The notes: generated by a model not told the origin, from the sequence alone. A stretch of 64,000 nt of DNA from Variovorax ginsengisoli (GCF_030486595.1 NZ_JAUJZH010000003.1:124001-188000); one strand, 5' to 3'. Shown: positions 1 to 11,842, numbered from the stretch's first letter. Numbers and translations are program-made.

Positions 1-209
1 TCCCGAACCGCCTGGGCAAGAACACCAACGTGTACCTTGGCAGCGCCGAGCTGGCCGCAATCTGCTCGCGCCTCGGCCGCATTCCGACGAAGGAGGAATA
101 CATGACCAACGTCGGCGTGATCGACGCCTCCAGCGAACAGATCTACCAGTACCTCAACTTCGACAAGATCGACGAGTACAAGGAGATCGCCGACAAGGTC
201 GCTGCCTGA
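1..209 (+). CDS. acnB: Aconitate hydratase B, C-terminal end (partial)
   Basis: Only the last 68 or so codons are present; the reading frame enters at base 3 and stops at 207-209. The tail reads PNRLGKNTNVYLGSAELAA, then RIPTKEEYM and an acidic end rich in D, K and E. This is the typical C-terminus of the bifunctional aconitate hydratase 2/2-methylisocitrate dehydratase AcnB, which isomerises citrate to isocitrate in the TCA cycle. A strong hairpin terminator follows 25 bases later. The unrelated isoenzyme acnA lies 1.7 kb downstream on the same strand, so both aconitases are neighbours. The call rests on the short tail only. Confidence 0.85.
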   Translation, partial: PNRLGKNTNVYLGSAELAAICSRLGRIPTKEEYMTNVGVIDASSEQIYQYLNFDKIDEYKEIADKVAA

Positions 210-234
210 GCTCCCTGTCGCGTCCGACCCCAGC

Positions 235-261
235 AAAGCCCCGCTCGCGCGGGGCTTTTTT
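235..261 (+). terminator. Rho-independent terminator after acnB
   Basis: AAAGCCCCGC pairs perfectly with GCGGGGCTTT around a TCGC loop, and a run of six T follows (256-261). The A-rich left arm means it may also stop transcription arriving from the convergent minus-strand gene that ends at 276. Confidence 0.93.
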
Positions 262-275
262 CATGGGCGGCCTGC

Positions 276-776
276 TCAGGTGACGTTGAGTTTCTTCTGC
301 TCGGCCATGTCGGTGGGCGGGTTGCCGGTGATGGCGGCCTTGGCCATCTTGAACAACTGCACCATCTTGCTGTCGTCGACGTCCCAGTATTCGGCGTCGA
401 CGATGCGCACCGCCAGCAGGCCCAGGTTCGGGTCGCCGGCGCCCTTCGGAAACCAGGACTTGGCCATGGTGTTGAAGAGCTCCTCCTTCTTCGCCGCATC
501 TTCCTGCAGCGTGGCCTGGCCCGAGACCGAGACGTAGCTGTCGGCGTCGATGTCGGCGTAGGCGACGTTGACGCTCGGATCGGTGGCGACGTGGCGCGCG
601 ATCTCCCCGTCCTTCGGAATGAAGAAGTACAGGGTCGCGCCCTCGTCGAGCTTCTTGTTCTGCGTCGTCAGCGGATGGCTGTGAAGCTGGCCGTCGCTGT
701 GGCGGTGGGTCAGCATGCCGAAGCGGGTGTCCTTGATCAGCTCCCACAGATTGGCTTGTTCGTCGGTTTGGCTCAT
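276..776 (-). CDS. Pyridoxamine 5'-phosphate oxidase-family (general stress FMN-binding) protein
   Basis: A 166-residue protein of the split-barrel FMN-binding fold, related to general stress protein 26. It opens with a helix (NLWELIKDTRFGMLTHR) and continues with strands containing LHSHPLTTQ and ATLYFFIPKDGEIARH, the usual flavin-contacting part of the family. The segment from PSVNVAYADI to SVSGQATL matches the second half of the barrel. Members bind FMN or reduce small substrates; the substrate cannot be read from sequence. It is a single gene, convergent with acnB and separated from the next minus-strand gene by about 130 bases in which I see no clear feature. Confidence 0.85.
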   Translation of the reverse strand: MSQTDEQANLWELIKDTRFGMLTHRHSDGQLHSHPLTTQNKKLDEGATLYFFIPKDGEIARHVATDPSVNVAYADIDADSYVSVSGQATLQEDAAKKEELFNTMAKSWFPKGAGDPNLGLLAVRIVDAEYWDVDDSKMVQLFKMAKAAITGNPPTDMAEQKKLNVT

Positions 777-910
777 TCGCGGTTCTCCGGTGTGTATCGG
801 TGGATCGAAGCCCCGACGCTAGGGCCGTCCCGAGCGACGGCATGCGCTGGGCGGGCGCATTTGCGTGTCGTCCAGGACCGACGTGCGTGCGACGCGCTGC
901 CGCCTGTTTT

Positions 911-1732
911 TCAGCGGCCGGCGAGCGTGCTCAGTGCCTTCGCGGTCTGCGCATCGGCCGGAAAGAAGGATTCGACCGCGAGTTCCTGCAAGGTGACGTC
1001 GACCGGCGTGCCGAAGATCGTCGTCGTGCTGATGAAGCTCAGCACGCCCTGCGGCGTCACGAGCTGGAAGGGCACGACCACGTTGGAGAGTTCGCCGCCG
1101 GCGGCCGGTGCGTCGTGGCTCACCTGGGGTTGCGGGTAGGCGGCCAGCTCGTCGTGCAGCTCGGCCAGCGTGGCGTCGCCGGTGGCGGCGATCTGCTGCT
1201 GCAGCCGTTCGAGCAGGTGCGCCCGCCATTGCGCCAGGTTGGCGATCCGCGGCGCCAGGCCGTCCGGATGCAGGCTCAGGCGCAACACGTTGACCGGCGC
1301 CTCGACCAGATGCGGGGCCGCGCCGGCCATCAGCATCGGCACCAGCGCGTTGTGCGCCACCAGGTTCCAGTGGCGGTCGACCGCCAGCGCCGGATAGGGT
1401 TCGTGGCCCTTGAGCACCAGGTCGACGGCCCGCCGTGCCGCCGCCAGCGCCGGGTCGTCGAGGGAGCGCTGCCGGTACATGGGGGCGTAGCCGGCCGCCA
1501 CCAGCAGCGCGTTGCGCTCGCGCAGCGGCACGTCGAGCCGTTCCGCCAGCCGCAGCACCATCTCGCGGCTGGGTTCGGCGCGGCCGGTCTCGACATAGCT
1601 CAGGTGCCGGGTCGACACCTGCGCCTCGTGGGCCAGGTCGAGCTGGCTCAGGCGCCGGTGCTGGCGCCAGTGTCGAAGGTGGGCGCCGAAGGGGTCGGCC
1701 GCGGTCGGGGGGGCGCTGCTCGGGGTGTTCAT
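911..1732 (-). CDS. XRE-family transcriptional regulator with MmyB-like ligand-binding domain
   Basis: A 273-residue regulator. An N-terminal helix-turn-helix of Cro/C1 type spans about residues 17-70 ([16 protein letters not shown], then [16 protein letters not shown]). The rest is the MmyB-like domain ([19 protein letters not shown], then [18 protein letters not shown]), a PAS-like fold thought to bind small fatty or aromatic ligands. I chose the ATG at 1732 because AGGA lies eight bases upstream; an in-frame ATG at 1741 is the alternative. A perfect 7-3-7 palindrome at 1767-1783 sits just upstream and is the likely autoregulatory operator. acnA is divergent. Confidence 0.88.
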   Translation of the reverse strand: MNTPSSAPPTAADPFGAHLRHWRQHRRLSQLDLAHEAQVSTRHLSYVETGRAEPSREMVLRLAERLDVPLRERNALLVAAGYAPMYRQRSLDDPALAAARRAVDLVLKGHEPYPALAVDRHWNLVAHNALVPMLMAGAAPHLVEAPVNVLRLSLHPDGLAPRIANLAQWRAHLLERLQQQIAATGDATLAELHDELAAYPQPQVSHDAPAAGGELSNVVVPFQLVTPQGVLSFISTTTIFGTPVDVTLQELAVESFFPADAQTAKALSTLAGR

Positions 1733-1766
1733 GGCCGCCATCCTAGTGAAGCGGCGCAGGACGGCC

Positions 1767-1783
1767 ATGACCTGCGAGGTCAT
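1767..1783. promoter_or_regulatory. Perfect palindrome, probable operator of the XRE regulator
   Basis: ATGACCT-GCG-AGGTCAT is a perfect inverted repeat between the divergent XRE regulator and acnA, 35 bases from the regulator start codon. The segment GAGGTCATCGA, which contains its right half, recurs at 1820-1830, closer to acnA. Position and symmetry suggest autoregulation and perhaps control of acnA; the binding protein is inferred. Confidence 0.65.
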
Positions 1784-1877
1784 CGACCCGGCGCAGCGGG
1801 CCGGGGGGCGACTGCAGCCGAGGTCATCGAACCCTGCTATCTTTGAGGCGCTTCCACGAAAACACAGGAGTTTCCAC

Positions 1878-4613
<2,736 letters not shown>

Positions 4614-4637
4614 CCAGGACCTGACTTCTGCGGCGTT

Positions 4638-4656
4638 CGCGCGGTCGGACCGCGCG
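4638..4656. other. GC-rich perfect hairpin downstream of acnA
   Basis: CGCGCGGTC and GACCGCGCG form a 9-bp perfect stem around a single G. No T tract follows, so it may be an attenuating or mRNA-stabilising 3' hairpin rather than an intrinsic terminator. Confidence 0.45.
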
Positions 4657-4702
4657 TTCCCGAGGGATTCTTGGGCACATCGCCCCCAACGCCAGAGTTT
4701 TC

Positions 4703-4720
4703 GAGAATAATTCTCATTTT
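4703..4720 (+). promoter_or_regulatory. Fur box upstream of feoA
   Basis: GAGAATAATTCTCATTTT closely resembles the Fur consensus of alternating GATAAT hexamers; its core GAGAATAATTCTC is a perfect palindrome apart from the central base. It lies about 30 bases before the feoA start in an AT-rich patch within otherwise GC-rich DNA. Repression of feoAB by iron-loaded Fur is inferred. Confidence 0.8.
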
Positions 4721-4749
4721 GCAATCTCTGGATTCTGCGGGTGACCACA

Positions 4750-5031
4750 ATGACCGGCGCGGCCTCGGCCGCCATCAGCCTCGATCAGCTTCCCAACCAT
4801 CAATGGGCCACGGTGCTCGACGTGCTGCGTCCCGACGAGAAGGAGGGGCGGGAGCTGGTGCTGCGCCTGACCGAGATCGGCTTCGTGCCCGGCGAAGCGG
4901 TGCGCATCGTCGCCACCGGCGTGCCCGGCCGGGAGCCGCTGGCGGTGCGGCTGGGCCACACCACCTTCGCGCTGCGCCGCCACGAGGCGTCGCTGATCCG
5001 CGTGACCCCGGGAGCGGTCGGCCGTGGTTGA
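4750..5031 (+). CDS. feoA: Ferrous iron transport accessory protein FeoA
   Basis: A 93-residue cytosolic SH3-like protein that modulates FeoB. Typical features are LDQLPNHQWATVLDV, the LRLTEIGFVPGEAVRIV core and the final barrel strand with FALRRHEASLIRV. I prefer the ATG at 4750, with GGGTG about seven bases upstream; a GTG at 4741 would add three residues. The end overlaps the feoB start by eight bases, which implies translational coupling. A Fur box sits about 30 bases upstream, so expression should rise in iron starvation. Confidence 0.93.
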   Translation: MTGAASAAISLDQLPNHQWATVLDVLRPDEKEGRELVLRLTEIGFVPGEAVRIVATGVPGREPLAVRLGHTTFALRRHEASLIRVTPGAVGRG

Positions 5032-6922
5032 AGCGACCCTGAACTTCCAGCCCGGCGTCGCCGTCTCCCTGAGCCCGCCGGAGCGCATCGCGCTGCTCGG
5101 CAATCCGAACTGCGGCAAGACCGCGCTGTTCAACCTGCTCACGGGCAGCCGCCAGAAGGTCGCCAACTATGCCGGCGTGACGGTCGAGCGCAAGGAAGGC
5201 ATCTCGCGCACGGCGGGCGGCCGGCGCGTCTTCGTGCTCGACTTGCCGGGCGCCTACAGCCTCAATGCGCTGTCGGCCGACGAGGCCGTGACGCGCGACG
5301 TCGTCACCGGCAAGAGCAGCGAGGCGCTGCCAGACCTGCTGGTCTGCGTGACCGACGCCACCAACCTGCGGCTCAACCTGCGGCTGGTGCTCGAAGCCCG
5401 GCGGCTGGGCCTGCCGATGGTGGTGGCGCTCAACATGACCGACATGGCGAAGAAGCAGGGCATCACGGTCGATGCGGCCGTGCTGTCGCGCGAACTCGGC
5501 GTGCCGGTGATCGAGACCGTCGGCGTCCACAGCGGCGGGGCCCAGGGCCTGCTCGAAGCCCTCGACGCGCCGGTGGCCGCCGCCATGCCGCAGTCCTGGC
5601 ATGCGCCCGGCCTCGACGAGGTGCTCGACACCCAGCGCGAGGTGCGCCGCATCCTGGGGCTGGCGGTGCGCGAGCCGACGGGCAGCCTGGCCACCAGCGA
5701 CCGCATCGACCGCGTCGTGATGCATCCGGTGTGGGGCATGCTGGTGCTCGCGGTCACGATGTTCCTGATGTTCCAGGCCGTGTTCAGCTGGGCCGCGGTG
5801 CCGATGGACGCGATCAAGGACGCCACCGCCGCCTTCGGCGAACTGATCAAGCACGTCGTGCCCGAAGGCATGCTCCAGAGCCTGCTGGTCGACGGCATCA
5901 TCGCCGGCGTCGGCGGGGTCATCGTGTTCCTGCCGCAGATCCTGATCCTGTTCCTGTTCATCCTGGCGCTGGAAGATTCCGGCTACCTGCCGCGGGCCGC
6001 GTTCCTCCTCGACCGCGTGATGGGCACTGTCGGACTGTCGGGCCGCTCGTTCATCCCGCTGCTGTCGAGCTTCGCCTGCGCCATCCCGGGCGTGATGGCG
6101 ACCCGCACCATCAGCAACTGGCGCGACCGCATCACGACCATCATGATCGCGCCGCTGATGACCTGCTCGGCCCGGCTGCCGGTCTATGCCCTGCTCATCG
6201 CCGCATTCATTCCGGCGCGCACGGTCGGCGGCGTCTTCAATCTGCAGGGCGTGGTGCTGTTCGCCCTCTATGTGTTCGGCATCGTCTCGGCGATGGCGGT
6301 GGCCTGGGTCATGAAGCGCTTCCGCGACAGCCAGCAGCGCTCGCCTCTGATGATGGAGCTGCCGGCCTACCGCTGGCCCAACCTGCGCAACCTGGCGCTG
6401 GGCCTCTACGAACGGGCCTGGATCTTCATCCAGCGCGTCGGCACGATCATCCTGACGCTGACCATCCTGCTGTGGTTCCTGTCGACCTTTCCGTCGCCGC
6501 CCGAAGGCGCCACCGGACCGGCCATCCAGTACAGCCTGGCGGGCATCATCGGCCGCGGACTCGAGCACATCTTTGCGCCGATCGGCTTCAACTGGCAGAT
6601 CTCGATCGCGCTGGTGCCGGGCATGGCGGCGCGCGAGGTGGCGGTGGGGGCGCTCGGCACGGTGTATGCGCTGTCCGCCACCGGCGACGACGTCGCGGGC
6701 CAGCTGGAGCCCCTGATCGCTGGCAGCTGGTCGCTGGCGACGGCGCTGTCGCTGCTGGTCTGGTATGTGTTCGCGCCCCAGTGCATCTCGACCTTGGCCG
6801 CGGTCAAACGCGAGACCGGCTCCTGGCGTTATGTTTGGATCATGGCTGGCTATTTGTTCGCGCTCGCCTACATTGCGTGCTGGATCACCTATCGGGTGGC
6901 AACGGCGCTCACAGGAGGATGA
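5024..6922 (+). CDS. feoB: Ferrous iron transporter FeoB
   Basis: A 632-residue inner-membrane Fe2+ transporter. The N-terminal G domain shows G1 GNPNCGKT (residues 26-33), G3 DLPGAYS and G4 NMTD. The membrane part begins near residue 230 and contains the two Gate motifs, seen around LSSFACAIPGVMATRTI and, near the C-terminus, in PGMAAREVAVGALGTVYA. It is shorter than the roughly 770-residue enterobacterial protein but similar to other beta-proteobacterial forms. The start is a GTG inside the end of feoA. A small cysteine-rich gene follows after one base, completing a feoA-feoB-accessory operon under the Fur box. Confidence 0.95.
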   Translation: MVEATLNFQPGVAVSLSPPERIALLGNPNCGKTALFNLLTGSRQKVANYAGVTVERKEGISRTAGGRRVFVLDLPGAYSLNALSADEAVTRDVVTGKSSEALPDLLVCVTDATNLRLNLRLVLEARRLGLPMVVALNMTDMAKKQGITVDAAVLSRELGVPVIETVGVHSGGAQGLLEALDAPVAAAMPQSWHAPGLDEVLDTQREVRRILGLAVREPTGSLATSDRIDRVVMHPVWGMLVLAVTMFLMFQAVFSWAAVPMDAIKDATAAFGELIKHVVPEGMLQSLLVDGIIAGVGGVIVFLPQILILFLFILALEDSGYLPRAAFLLDRVMGTVGLSGRSFIPLLSSFACAIPGVMATRTISNWRDRITTIMIAPLMTCSARLPVYALLIAAFIPARTVGGVFNLQGVVLFALYVFGIVSAMAVAWVMKRFRDSQQRSPLMMELPAYRWPNLRNLALGLYERAWIFIQRVGTIILTLTILLWFLSTFPSPPEGATGPAIQYSLAGIIGRGLEHIFAPIGFNWQISIALVPGMAAREVAVGALGTVYALSATGDDVAGQLEPLIAGSWSLATALSLLVWYVFAPQCISTLAAVKRETGSWRYVWIMAGYLFALAYIACWITYRVATALTGG

Positions 6923-6923
6923 G

Positions 6924-7199
6924 ATGACGCAGGAAATCATTGTCGGATTGATCGTCGCGCTGGCCGCGTTCTATGCGCTGTGGCGCTGGATGCCTGCCAA
7001 CTGGCGCCGCGCGGCCGCGGGCAAGGTGGCCGCCGGAACGCAGCGCGCCGGCCTGGTCGATGCCCAGCGGGCGCAGCAGCTGGCGGCTTCGCTCAGCAAG
7101 GCTTCGGGTTGTGGGGCCTGCGACAGCTGCGGCAGTTGCGGCAGCGCCGGCCGGAAGGCCCAAGCCGACGTCCAGACCGCTGCCACGCACTCCCGCTGA
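6924..7199 (+). CDS. Small membrane-anchored cysteine-rich protein of the feo operon
   Basis: A 91-residue protein starting one base after feoB, with a good ribosome site (AGGAGG at 6913-6918). Residues about 4-22 form one membrane helix (IIVGLIVALAAFYALW). Near the C-terminus lies a cysteine cluster, CGACDSCGSCG, with regular three-residue spacing. The layout resembles the DUF6587 or FeoB-associated cysteine-rich proteins that occupy the FeoC position in other genomes. The cysteines could bind iron or an Fe-S cluster, or sense redox state at the transporter; that is inference. It is not a winged-helix FeoC. Confidence 0.75.
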   Translation: MTQEIIVGLIVALAAFYALWRWMPANWRRAAAGKVAAGTQRAGLVDAQRAQQLAASLSKASGCGACDSCGSCGSAGRKAQADVQTAATHSR

Positions 7200-7208
7200 G
7201 TGCGGCCC

Positions 7209-8384
7209 ATGCCAGCCCATGTCCTGATTGCGGGCGGTGGCATCGCGGGCCTCGCCAGCGCGCTGGCGCTGGCCCGGCGGCGCCACCGGGTCGACCTGCT
7301 CGAGCAGGCGGTGGCCTTCGGCGAGGTCGGCGCCGGCATCCAGCTCGGTCCCAACGTGACGCGCCGGCTGCAGCAGCTCGAGGTCTGGGAGCCGCTGGTG
7401 CGGATCGCCGCGCGGCCCGATGCGCTGGTGGTTCGCAGCGCCACCGACGGCCGCGAGATCGCCCGCATGCCGCTCGGCAACGCGATGCTGCACAACTACG
7501 CCGCCCCCTATTTTTGCGTCCATCGCGCCGACCTGCACGGGGTGCTGCTGGCGGCGGCGCGCGGCACTGGGGCCGTCACGCTGACCACCGCGGCCCGGGT
7601 CACCGGCGTGGTCGCGCGCGACCATGCGGTCTGTGTGTCCAGCACCGAGCGCCGGGCCTGGGAGGGCGATGCGCTGATCGGCGCCGACGGCCTCTGGAGC
7701 ACGGTGCGGCCGTTCGTGCTGGAAGATTCGCCGCCCCGGGCCACCGGCCACACGGCGTGGCGCGCGCTGGTCGATCAGTCGGCCTTGCCGGCCGCGCTGC
7801 GCAGCACGCAGGTCACGGTCTGGCTCGGGCCGCGGCTGCACGCGGTGGCCTATCCGGTGCGCCGCGGCGATGCACTCAACTTGGTGGTGCTGGCCGAATC
7901 GGCGCCCGCCGGCGATGCGCGCGACTGGGACCAGGCCTCCAGCCTCGCCGCGTTGCAGGCCGCGACCGGGCGCACCAGCGGCGCGCTCCAGGCCCTGTTG
8001 GAGGCAGTGCCCGATTGGCGGGCCTGGACCCTCAACGACCGGCCGCCCCTCGCCAGTCCTTCGCAGATGGCGGGCGAACGCATCGCTCTGGTCGGCGATG
8101 CGGCGCATCCGATGCTGCCCTACCTCGCCCAGGGGGCGGGCATGGCGATCGAGGACGCCGTGGCGCTGGCGGAGGCCCTGGACGGCGGCGACGCGGCGGC
8201 GGTGCCGGCGGCGTTGATGCGCTTCGCCGAGGCGCGCTGGCAGCGCAATGCCCTGGTGCAGGCCCGCGCCCGGCGCAATGGCGGGATCTTCCATGCCACC
8301 GGGCTGGTGCGCTTCGGGCGCGACGCCGCCCTGCGGCTGCTGGGGGCGCGATTGCTCGACGTGCCGTGGCTCTACGAGGGTTGA
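7209..8384 (+). CDS. FAD-dependent aromatic-ring monooxygenase
   Basis: A 391-residue group A flavoprotein monooxygenase. The Rossmann motif GGGIAG is at residues 9-14, the acidic ribose-binding residue lies in VDLLEQA, and the second FAD motif reads VGDAAHPMLPYLAQGAGMAIEDA. Closest families are 3-hydroxybenzoate 6-hydroxylase and salicylate 1-hydroxylase, which hydroxylate phenolic acids with NAD(P)H and O2; the substrate is not determined. An ATG at 7209 was chosen over a GTG at 7200 that abuts the preceding stop. It follows the feo genes by a few bases and ends exactly where the convergent SMI1/ankyrin gene ends. Confidence 0.87.
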   Translation: MPAHVLIAGGGIAGLASALALARRRHRVDLLEQAVAFGEVGAGIQLGPNVTRRLQQLEVWEPLVRIAARPDALVVRSATDGREIARMPLGNAMLHNYAAPYFCVHRADLHGVLLAAARGTGAVTLTTAARVTGVVARDHAVCVSSTERRAWEGDALIGADGLWSTVRPFVLEDSPPRATGHTAWRALVDQSALPAALRSTQVTVWLGPRLHAVAYPVRRGDALNLVVLAESAPAGDARDWDQASSLAALQAATGRTSGALQALLEAVPDWRAWTLNDRPPLASPSQMAGERIALVGDAAHPMLPYLAQGAGMAIEDAVALAEALDGGDAAAVPAALMRFAEARWQRNALVQARARRNGGIFHATGLVRFGRDAALRLLGARLLDVPWLYEG

Positions 8385-9635
8385 TCAGAGGCTGAAGCTC
8401 TGCAGATGGTCGACCCGCTTGGCCAGGCCCGCCGGGCCCAGGTAGTGGGTGAGACGGCCCGCATGCACTTCGACCAGGGCGGCTTCGAGCTCGGCGAGCA
8501 TGCCGTCCCGGGCGGCGGCATAGCTGCCCGCCAGGTCGTCGTGCGAGCGCCCGTAGGCTTCGGCGATCAAGCGTGCGGCCGCTGGCGCGCCGCAGGCCAC
8601 GCATTCGGCGATCGCGGTGGCGCTGGGCTCGGCCCCGCGCTCCAGCAGCAGGCCGACCAGTTCGGGCGAGACCGCGCTGTCGATGTAGTCGAGCGCATCG
8701 TGCGCCACCGGTGCGCCGGCCTGCACCAGCGCCTGCGCGGCCTGGTGGGCGCCGTGGCTCAGGGCCAGGTCGGTGGCGATCGCGCTGCCCAGCAGCGGGC
8801 CGTCGAGCGTCACGTCGGCGGCCGCCAGGCGCCCGACCAGTTCGGCGTCGTCGGTGGCGATCGCATGCCGCAGCGCGACGCGTGCCAGCGGGGCGTCCTG
8901 TGCCAGCGTGCCGGCCGCCAGCGGCGTGCGCCAGTCGACCATGGCGCGCCGGTAGAAGGCGATCAGCCGGTCCATCAGCTCGAGTGACAGGCCGTGCTCC
9001 TGGTGGCGCTGGTCGAGGTATTCGAGCAGCGCCTGGCCGGTGAAGTAGTCGCCCGCCGGTGCCAGCGGGTCCTCGTCGAGCTGCAGCGCCTCGAAGGCGG
9101 CGCACAGGTCGTGGGCGACGGTGGTCATGCCGTCCTCGTGCATCTCGTGCGCCCAGGGCGCCGGCAGACCCTGCTTCCAGGCCAGCACGTGGCCGTAGTC
9201 GGGGCCGGGCTCGACCACGGCGTAGACCCGGTCGCAGTCCTCGAAGCCGCCGAAGGGCAGCAGCGTGAGCTTGCCGTCCCAGGCCTCGCCGCTGGCCGCG
9301 GCCGCTTCCTGCGCGCCCTGGCGCTCGTGGTCGATCCACCCCTGCAGGTCGTGCGGGCCGTCGCCGCCGTTGTAGAAAAGCTCGCTCCAGACCACCGACT
9401 CCTCGTTGCCGTTCATGTGCAGGTGGAGGTCGTAGTCGATGCGCCCGCCGGCCGTCAGGCGCCAGAGCGACAGCAGCTCCGGCGGCAGCGGCCCGGCGCA
9501 CTGGGCCTGCAGCGCCGCGACCTGGGTTTCGTCCATTGGGGGGCGGGCGTCGAAGATCACACGGCGCGCGAACAGCGCGATGCCGTGCGAGCGCAGCTGC
9601 GCGAGTTCCTCATCACCGAAGAAATCGTTGTCCAT
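8385..9635 (-). CDS. SMI1/KNR4-domain protein with C-terminal ankyrin-like repeats
   Basis: A 416-residue protein in two parts. Residues 1 to about 190 resemble the SMI1/KNR4 superfamily (GPLPPELLSLWRLTAGGRI, then LPFGGFEDCDRVYAV and a YGHVLAW strand). The second half consists of ankyrin-like helical pairs (ALRHAIATDDAELVGRLAAA, then SAVSPELVGLLLERGAEPSA). SMI1 proteins are common immunity proteins against contact-dependent and polymorphic toxins, but no toxin gene is adjacent, so immunity is only a possibility. The gene lies downstream of kynA on the same strand, separated by 57 bases, and could be read through from the kyn operon. Confidence 0.75.
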   Translation of the reverse strand: MDNDFFGDEELAQLRSHGIALFARRVIFDARPPMDETQVAALQAQCAGPLPPELLSLWRLTAGGRIDYDLHLHMNGNEESVVWSELFYNGGDGPHDLQGWIDHERQGAQEAAAASGEAWDGKLTLLPFGGFEDCDRVYAVVEPGPDYGHVLAWKQGLPAPWAHEMHEDGMTTVAHDLCAAFEALQLDEDPLAPAGDYFTGQALLEYLDQRHQEHGLSLELMDRLIAFYRRAMVDWRTPLAAGTLAQDAPLARVALRHAIATDDAELVGRLAAADVTLDGPLLGSAIATDLALSHGAHQAAQALVQAGAPVAHDALDYIDSAVSPELVGLLLERGAEPSATAIAECVACGAPAAARLIAEAYGRSHDDLAGSYAAARDGMLAELEAALVEVHAGRLTHYLGPAGLAKRVDHLQSFSL

Positions 9636-9692
9636 CGTTGTCTCCTCTCTTTGTTGTCGATGCGAAGCTGCGAAGGACGCCGCGCGGGCTGC

Positions 9693-10529
9693 CTAGAGGT
9701 CGGTCCGCAGCTTCCAGATCTCCGGGAACAGCACCACGTCGAGCATCTTGCGCAGATAGCTTACGCCGCCCGTGCCGCCGGTGCCACGCTTGAAGCCGAT
9801 CACGCGCTCGACCGTGGTCACGTGGCGGAAGCGCCAGAGGCGGAAGGCGTCTTCGAGGTCGGTGAGTTCTTCGCCGAGTTGGTAGAGCTCCCAGTGCTTC
9901 TTGGGTTCGCGGTAGGCGACCAGCCAGGCCTGCTCGACACCGTCGCTGGCCTCGTAGGGCTTCGACCAGTCGCGCTCCAGGTGGTCGGCCGGCACGTCGA
10001 GGCCGCGGCGCGCCAGCAGCCGCAGCGCCTCGTCGTACAGCGATGGCGCGCGCCAGGCGGCCTCGACCTCGGCCAGCAGCTCGGGGCGGTGCGCGTGGGG
10101 CTTGAGCATCGCGGCGTTCTTGTTGCCGAGCGCGAATTCGATGCAGCGGTACTGCCAGCTCTGGAAGCCGCTGGAGGCGCCGAGGTAGGGCCGCATGGCG
10201 CTGTATTCGGGCGGTGTCATGGTCGCCAGCACGTCCCAGGCATGCACCAGCTGCTCCATGATCCGCGACACACGCGCCAGCATCTTGAAGGCGCTGGAGA
10301 GGTCGTCCTCGGCGATGGCGCGGATAGCGGCGCGCAGTTCGTGCAGCATGAGCTTCATCCAGAGCTCGCTGGTCTGGTGCTGGACGATGAACAGCAGCTC
10401 GTCGTGCGCCGGCGAGCGCGGATGCTGTGCGGTCAGGATCTGGTCGAGGCTCAGGTAGTCGCTGTAGCTCATCGAGGCGCTGAAGTCGAGCTGCGCCTTT
10501 TCGTCGTGGACGATTTTTTCGGTACTCAT
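9693..10529 (-). CDS. kynA: Tryptophan 2,3-dioxygenase
   Basis: A 278-residue heme enzyme that opens the indole ring of L-tryptophan to N-formylkynurenine, the first kynurenine-pathway step. Family signatures are [31 protein letters not shown] with the distal histidine, [12 protein letters not shown], and the C-terminal [21 protein letters not shown] that carries the proximal heme ligand and substrate loop. Length matches bacterial TDO. It is the last gene of the minus-strand kynB-kynU-kynA unit, 14 bases after kynU. Together the three convert tryptophan to anthranilate and alanine. Confidence 0.97.
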   Translation of the reverse strand: MSTEKIVHDEKAQLDFSASMSYSDYLSLDQILTAQHPRSPAHDELLFIVQHQTSELWMKLMLHELRAAIRAIAEDDLSSAFKMLARVSRIMEQLVHAWDVLATMTPPEYSAMRPYLGASSGFQSWQYRCIEFALGNKNAAMLKPHAHRPELLAEVEAAWRAPSLYDEALRLLARRGLDVPADHLERDWSKPYEASDGVEQAWLVAYREPKKHWELYQLGEELTDLEDAFRLWRFRHVTTVERVIGFKRGTGGTGGVSYLRKMLDVVLFPEIWKLRTDL

Positions 10530-10543
10530 GACAGTCCTTGGCC

Positions 10544-11842
10544 TCAGGTCACCGCGAGCTTCTGGTTGAACTCGGGTCGTTTCCATTCTTCGCGGTCGAG
10601 CACCTGCACCAGGTGCTCGACCGCGTTCCATACATCTTCGAAGCCGAGGTAGAGCGGCGTGAAGCCGAAGCGCAGGATGTCGGGCATCTGCGCATCGCCG
10701 GCCCTGAAGTCGCCGATCACGCCGCGGGCGATCAGCGCCTGCACCATCGCATAGGCGCCCGGCCCGCCGTCGTTCAGGGCCAGGCAGACCTGCGAGCCGC
10801 GCCGCGCATGCTCGCGCGGCGTCACCAGCGCGAAGCGCCCGGCGCAGCGCTGCTCGACCAGCGTGATGAAGGTGTCGGTCAGCGCCAGCGACTTGGCGCG
10901 CAGCGCCGCCATCGGGCCCTGACCGGCGTCGAAGGGCTCGGCGGCCAGCACGCTGTCGAGCCCGCATTCGAGCCCGGCCAAGGCGATGATCGGCTGGGTG
11001 CCGCACAGGTAGCGGGCGACGCCCGGCGCCGGCCGGTAGTGCGGCGTGAACTCGAAGGGCGCCGCATGGCCCCACCAGCCCGAAAGCGGCTGCGTGAACT
11101 GGCCGGCGTGGCGCGTGTGCACCCAGACGAAGGCCGGCGCGCCGGGGCCGCCGTTCAGGTACTTGTAGCCGCAGCCGATCGCGAAGTCGGCCTCGCTGTC
11201 GTTGAGCGCCACCGGCACCGCGCCGGCACTGTGGGCGAGGTCCCACACCGTCAGCGCGCCCACCGCGTGGGCCGCGGCCGTGACGGCCTTCATGTCGTGC
11301 ATGGCGCCGGTGCGGTAGTTGACGTGGGTCAGCATCAGCACCGCGACCTGCTGGTCGAGCGCCGCGGGCAGCTCGTCGGCCTCGATCAGCCGGAGCGTGA
11401 AGCCGCGTTCGCGGCAGATCGACTCGGCGATGTAGAGGTCGGTCGGGAAGTTGCTGCGCTCGCTGAGCACGACGCGGCGCTGCGGGCTGGCGTCGGGCGT
11501 CGCCAGCAGCACCTGGCTCAGGGCCGCGAACAGTACCTTGTAGAGATTGATCGAGGTGCTGTCGGTGCAGACCACCTCGCCCGGCGCGGCGCCGACCAGC
11601 CGCGCGACCTTGTCGCCGAGCCGCTGCGGCAGGTCGAACCAGCCGGCGCTGTTCCAGGAACGGATCAGGCCTTCGCCCCATTCCTTGGCGACCACCTCGG
11701 CGATGCGGGCCGGCGCGGTCTTCGGCAGCACGCCGAGCGAGTTGCCGTCGAGGTAGATAACGCCCTCGGGCAGCATGAAGCGGTCGCGCAGCGCGGCCAG
11801 CGGGTCTTCGGCGTCGAGGCGCCGGCAATCATCGAGTGTCAT
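10544..11842 (-). CDS. kynU: Kynureninase
   Basis: A 432-residue PLP enzyme that cleaves kynurenine to anthranilate and alanine. It has the family opening [13 protein letters not shown], the phosphate-binding [10 protein letters not shown], the PLP lysine Lys227 in [14 protein letters not shown], and the [10 protein letters not shown] segment. Its ATG overlaps the kynB stop by four bases (ATGA), so translation is coupled. kynA follows 14 bases downstream. No Lrp-type KynR regulator, which often sits next to kyn operons, is seen here. Confidence 0.97.
   Translation of the reverse strand: MTLDDCRRLDAEDPLAALRDRFMLPEGVIYLDGNSLGVLPKTAPARIAEVVAKEWGEGLIRSWNSAGWFDLPQRLGDKVARLVGAAPGEVVCTDSTSINLYKVLFAALSQVLLATPDASPQRRVVLSERSNFPTDLYIAESICRERGFTLRLIEADELPAALDQQVAVLMLTHVNYRTGAMHDMKAVTAAAHAVGALTVWDLAHSAGAVPVALNDSEADFAIGCGYKYLNGGPGAPAFVWVHTRHAGQFTQPLSGWWGHAAPFEFTPHYRPAPGVARYLCGTQPIIALAGLECGLDSVLAAEPFDAGQGPMAALRAKSLALTDTFITLVEQRCAGRFALVTPREHARRGSQVCLALNDGGPGAYAMVQALIARGVIGDFRAGDAQMPDILRFGFTPLYLGFEDVWNAVEHLVQVLDREEWKRPEFNQKLAVT

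Noticed and set aside
8385..9635. A toxin-immunity island based on the SMI1 domain.
   Set aside because: Neighbours are metabolic and no toxin, secretion or Rhs gene is present.
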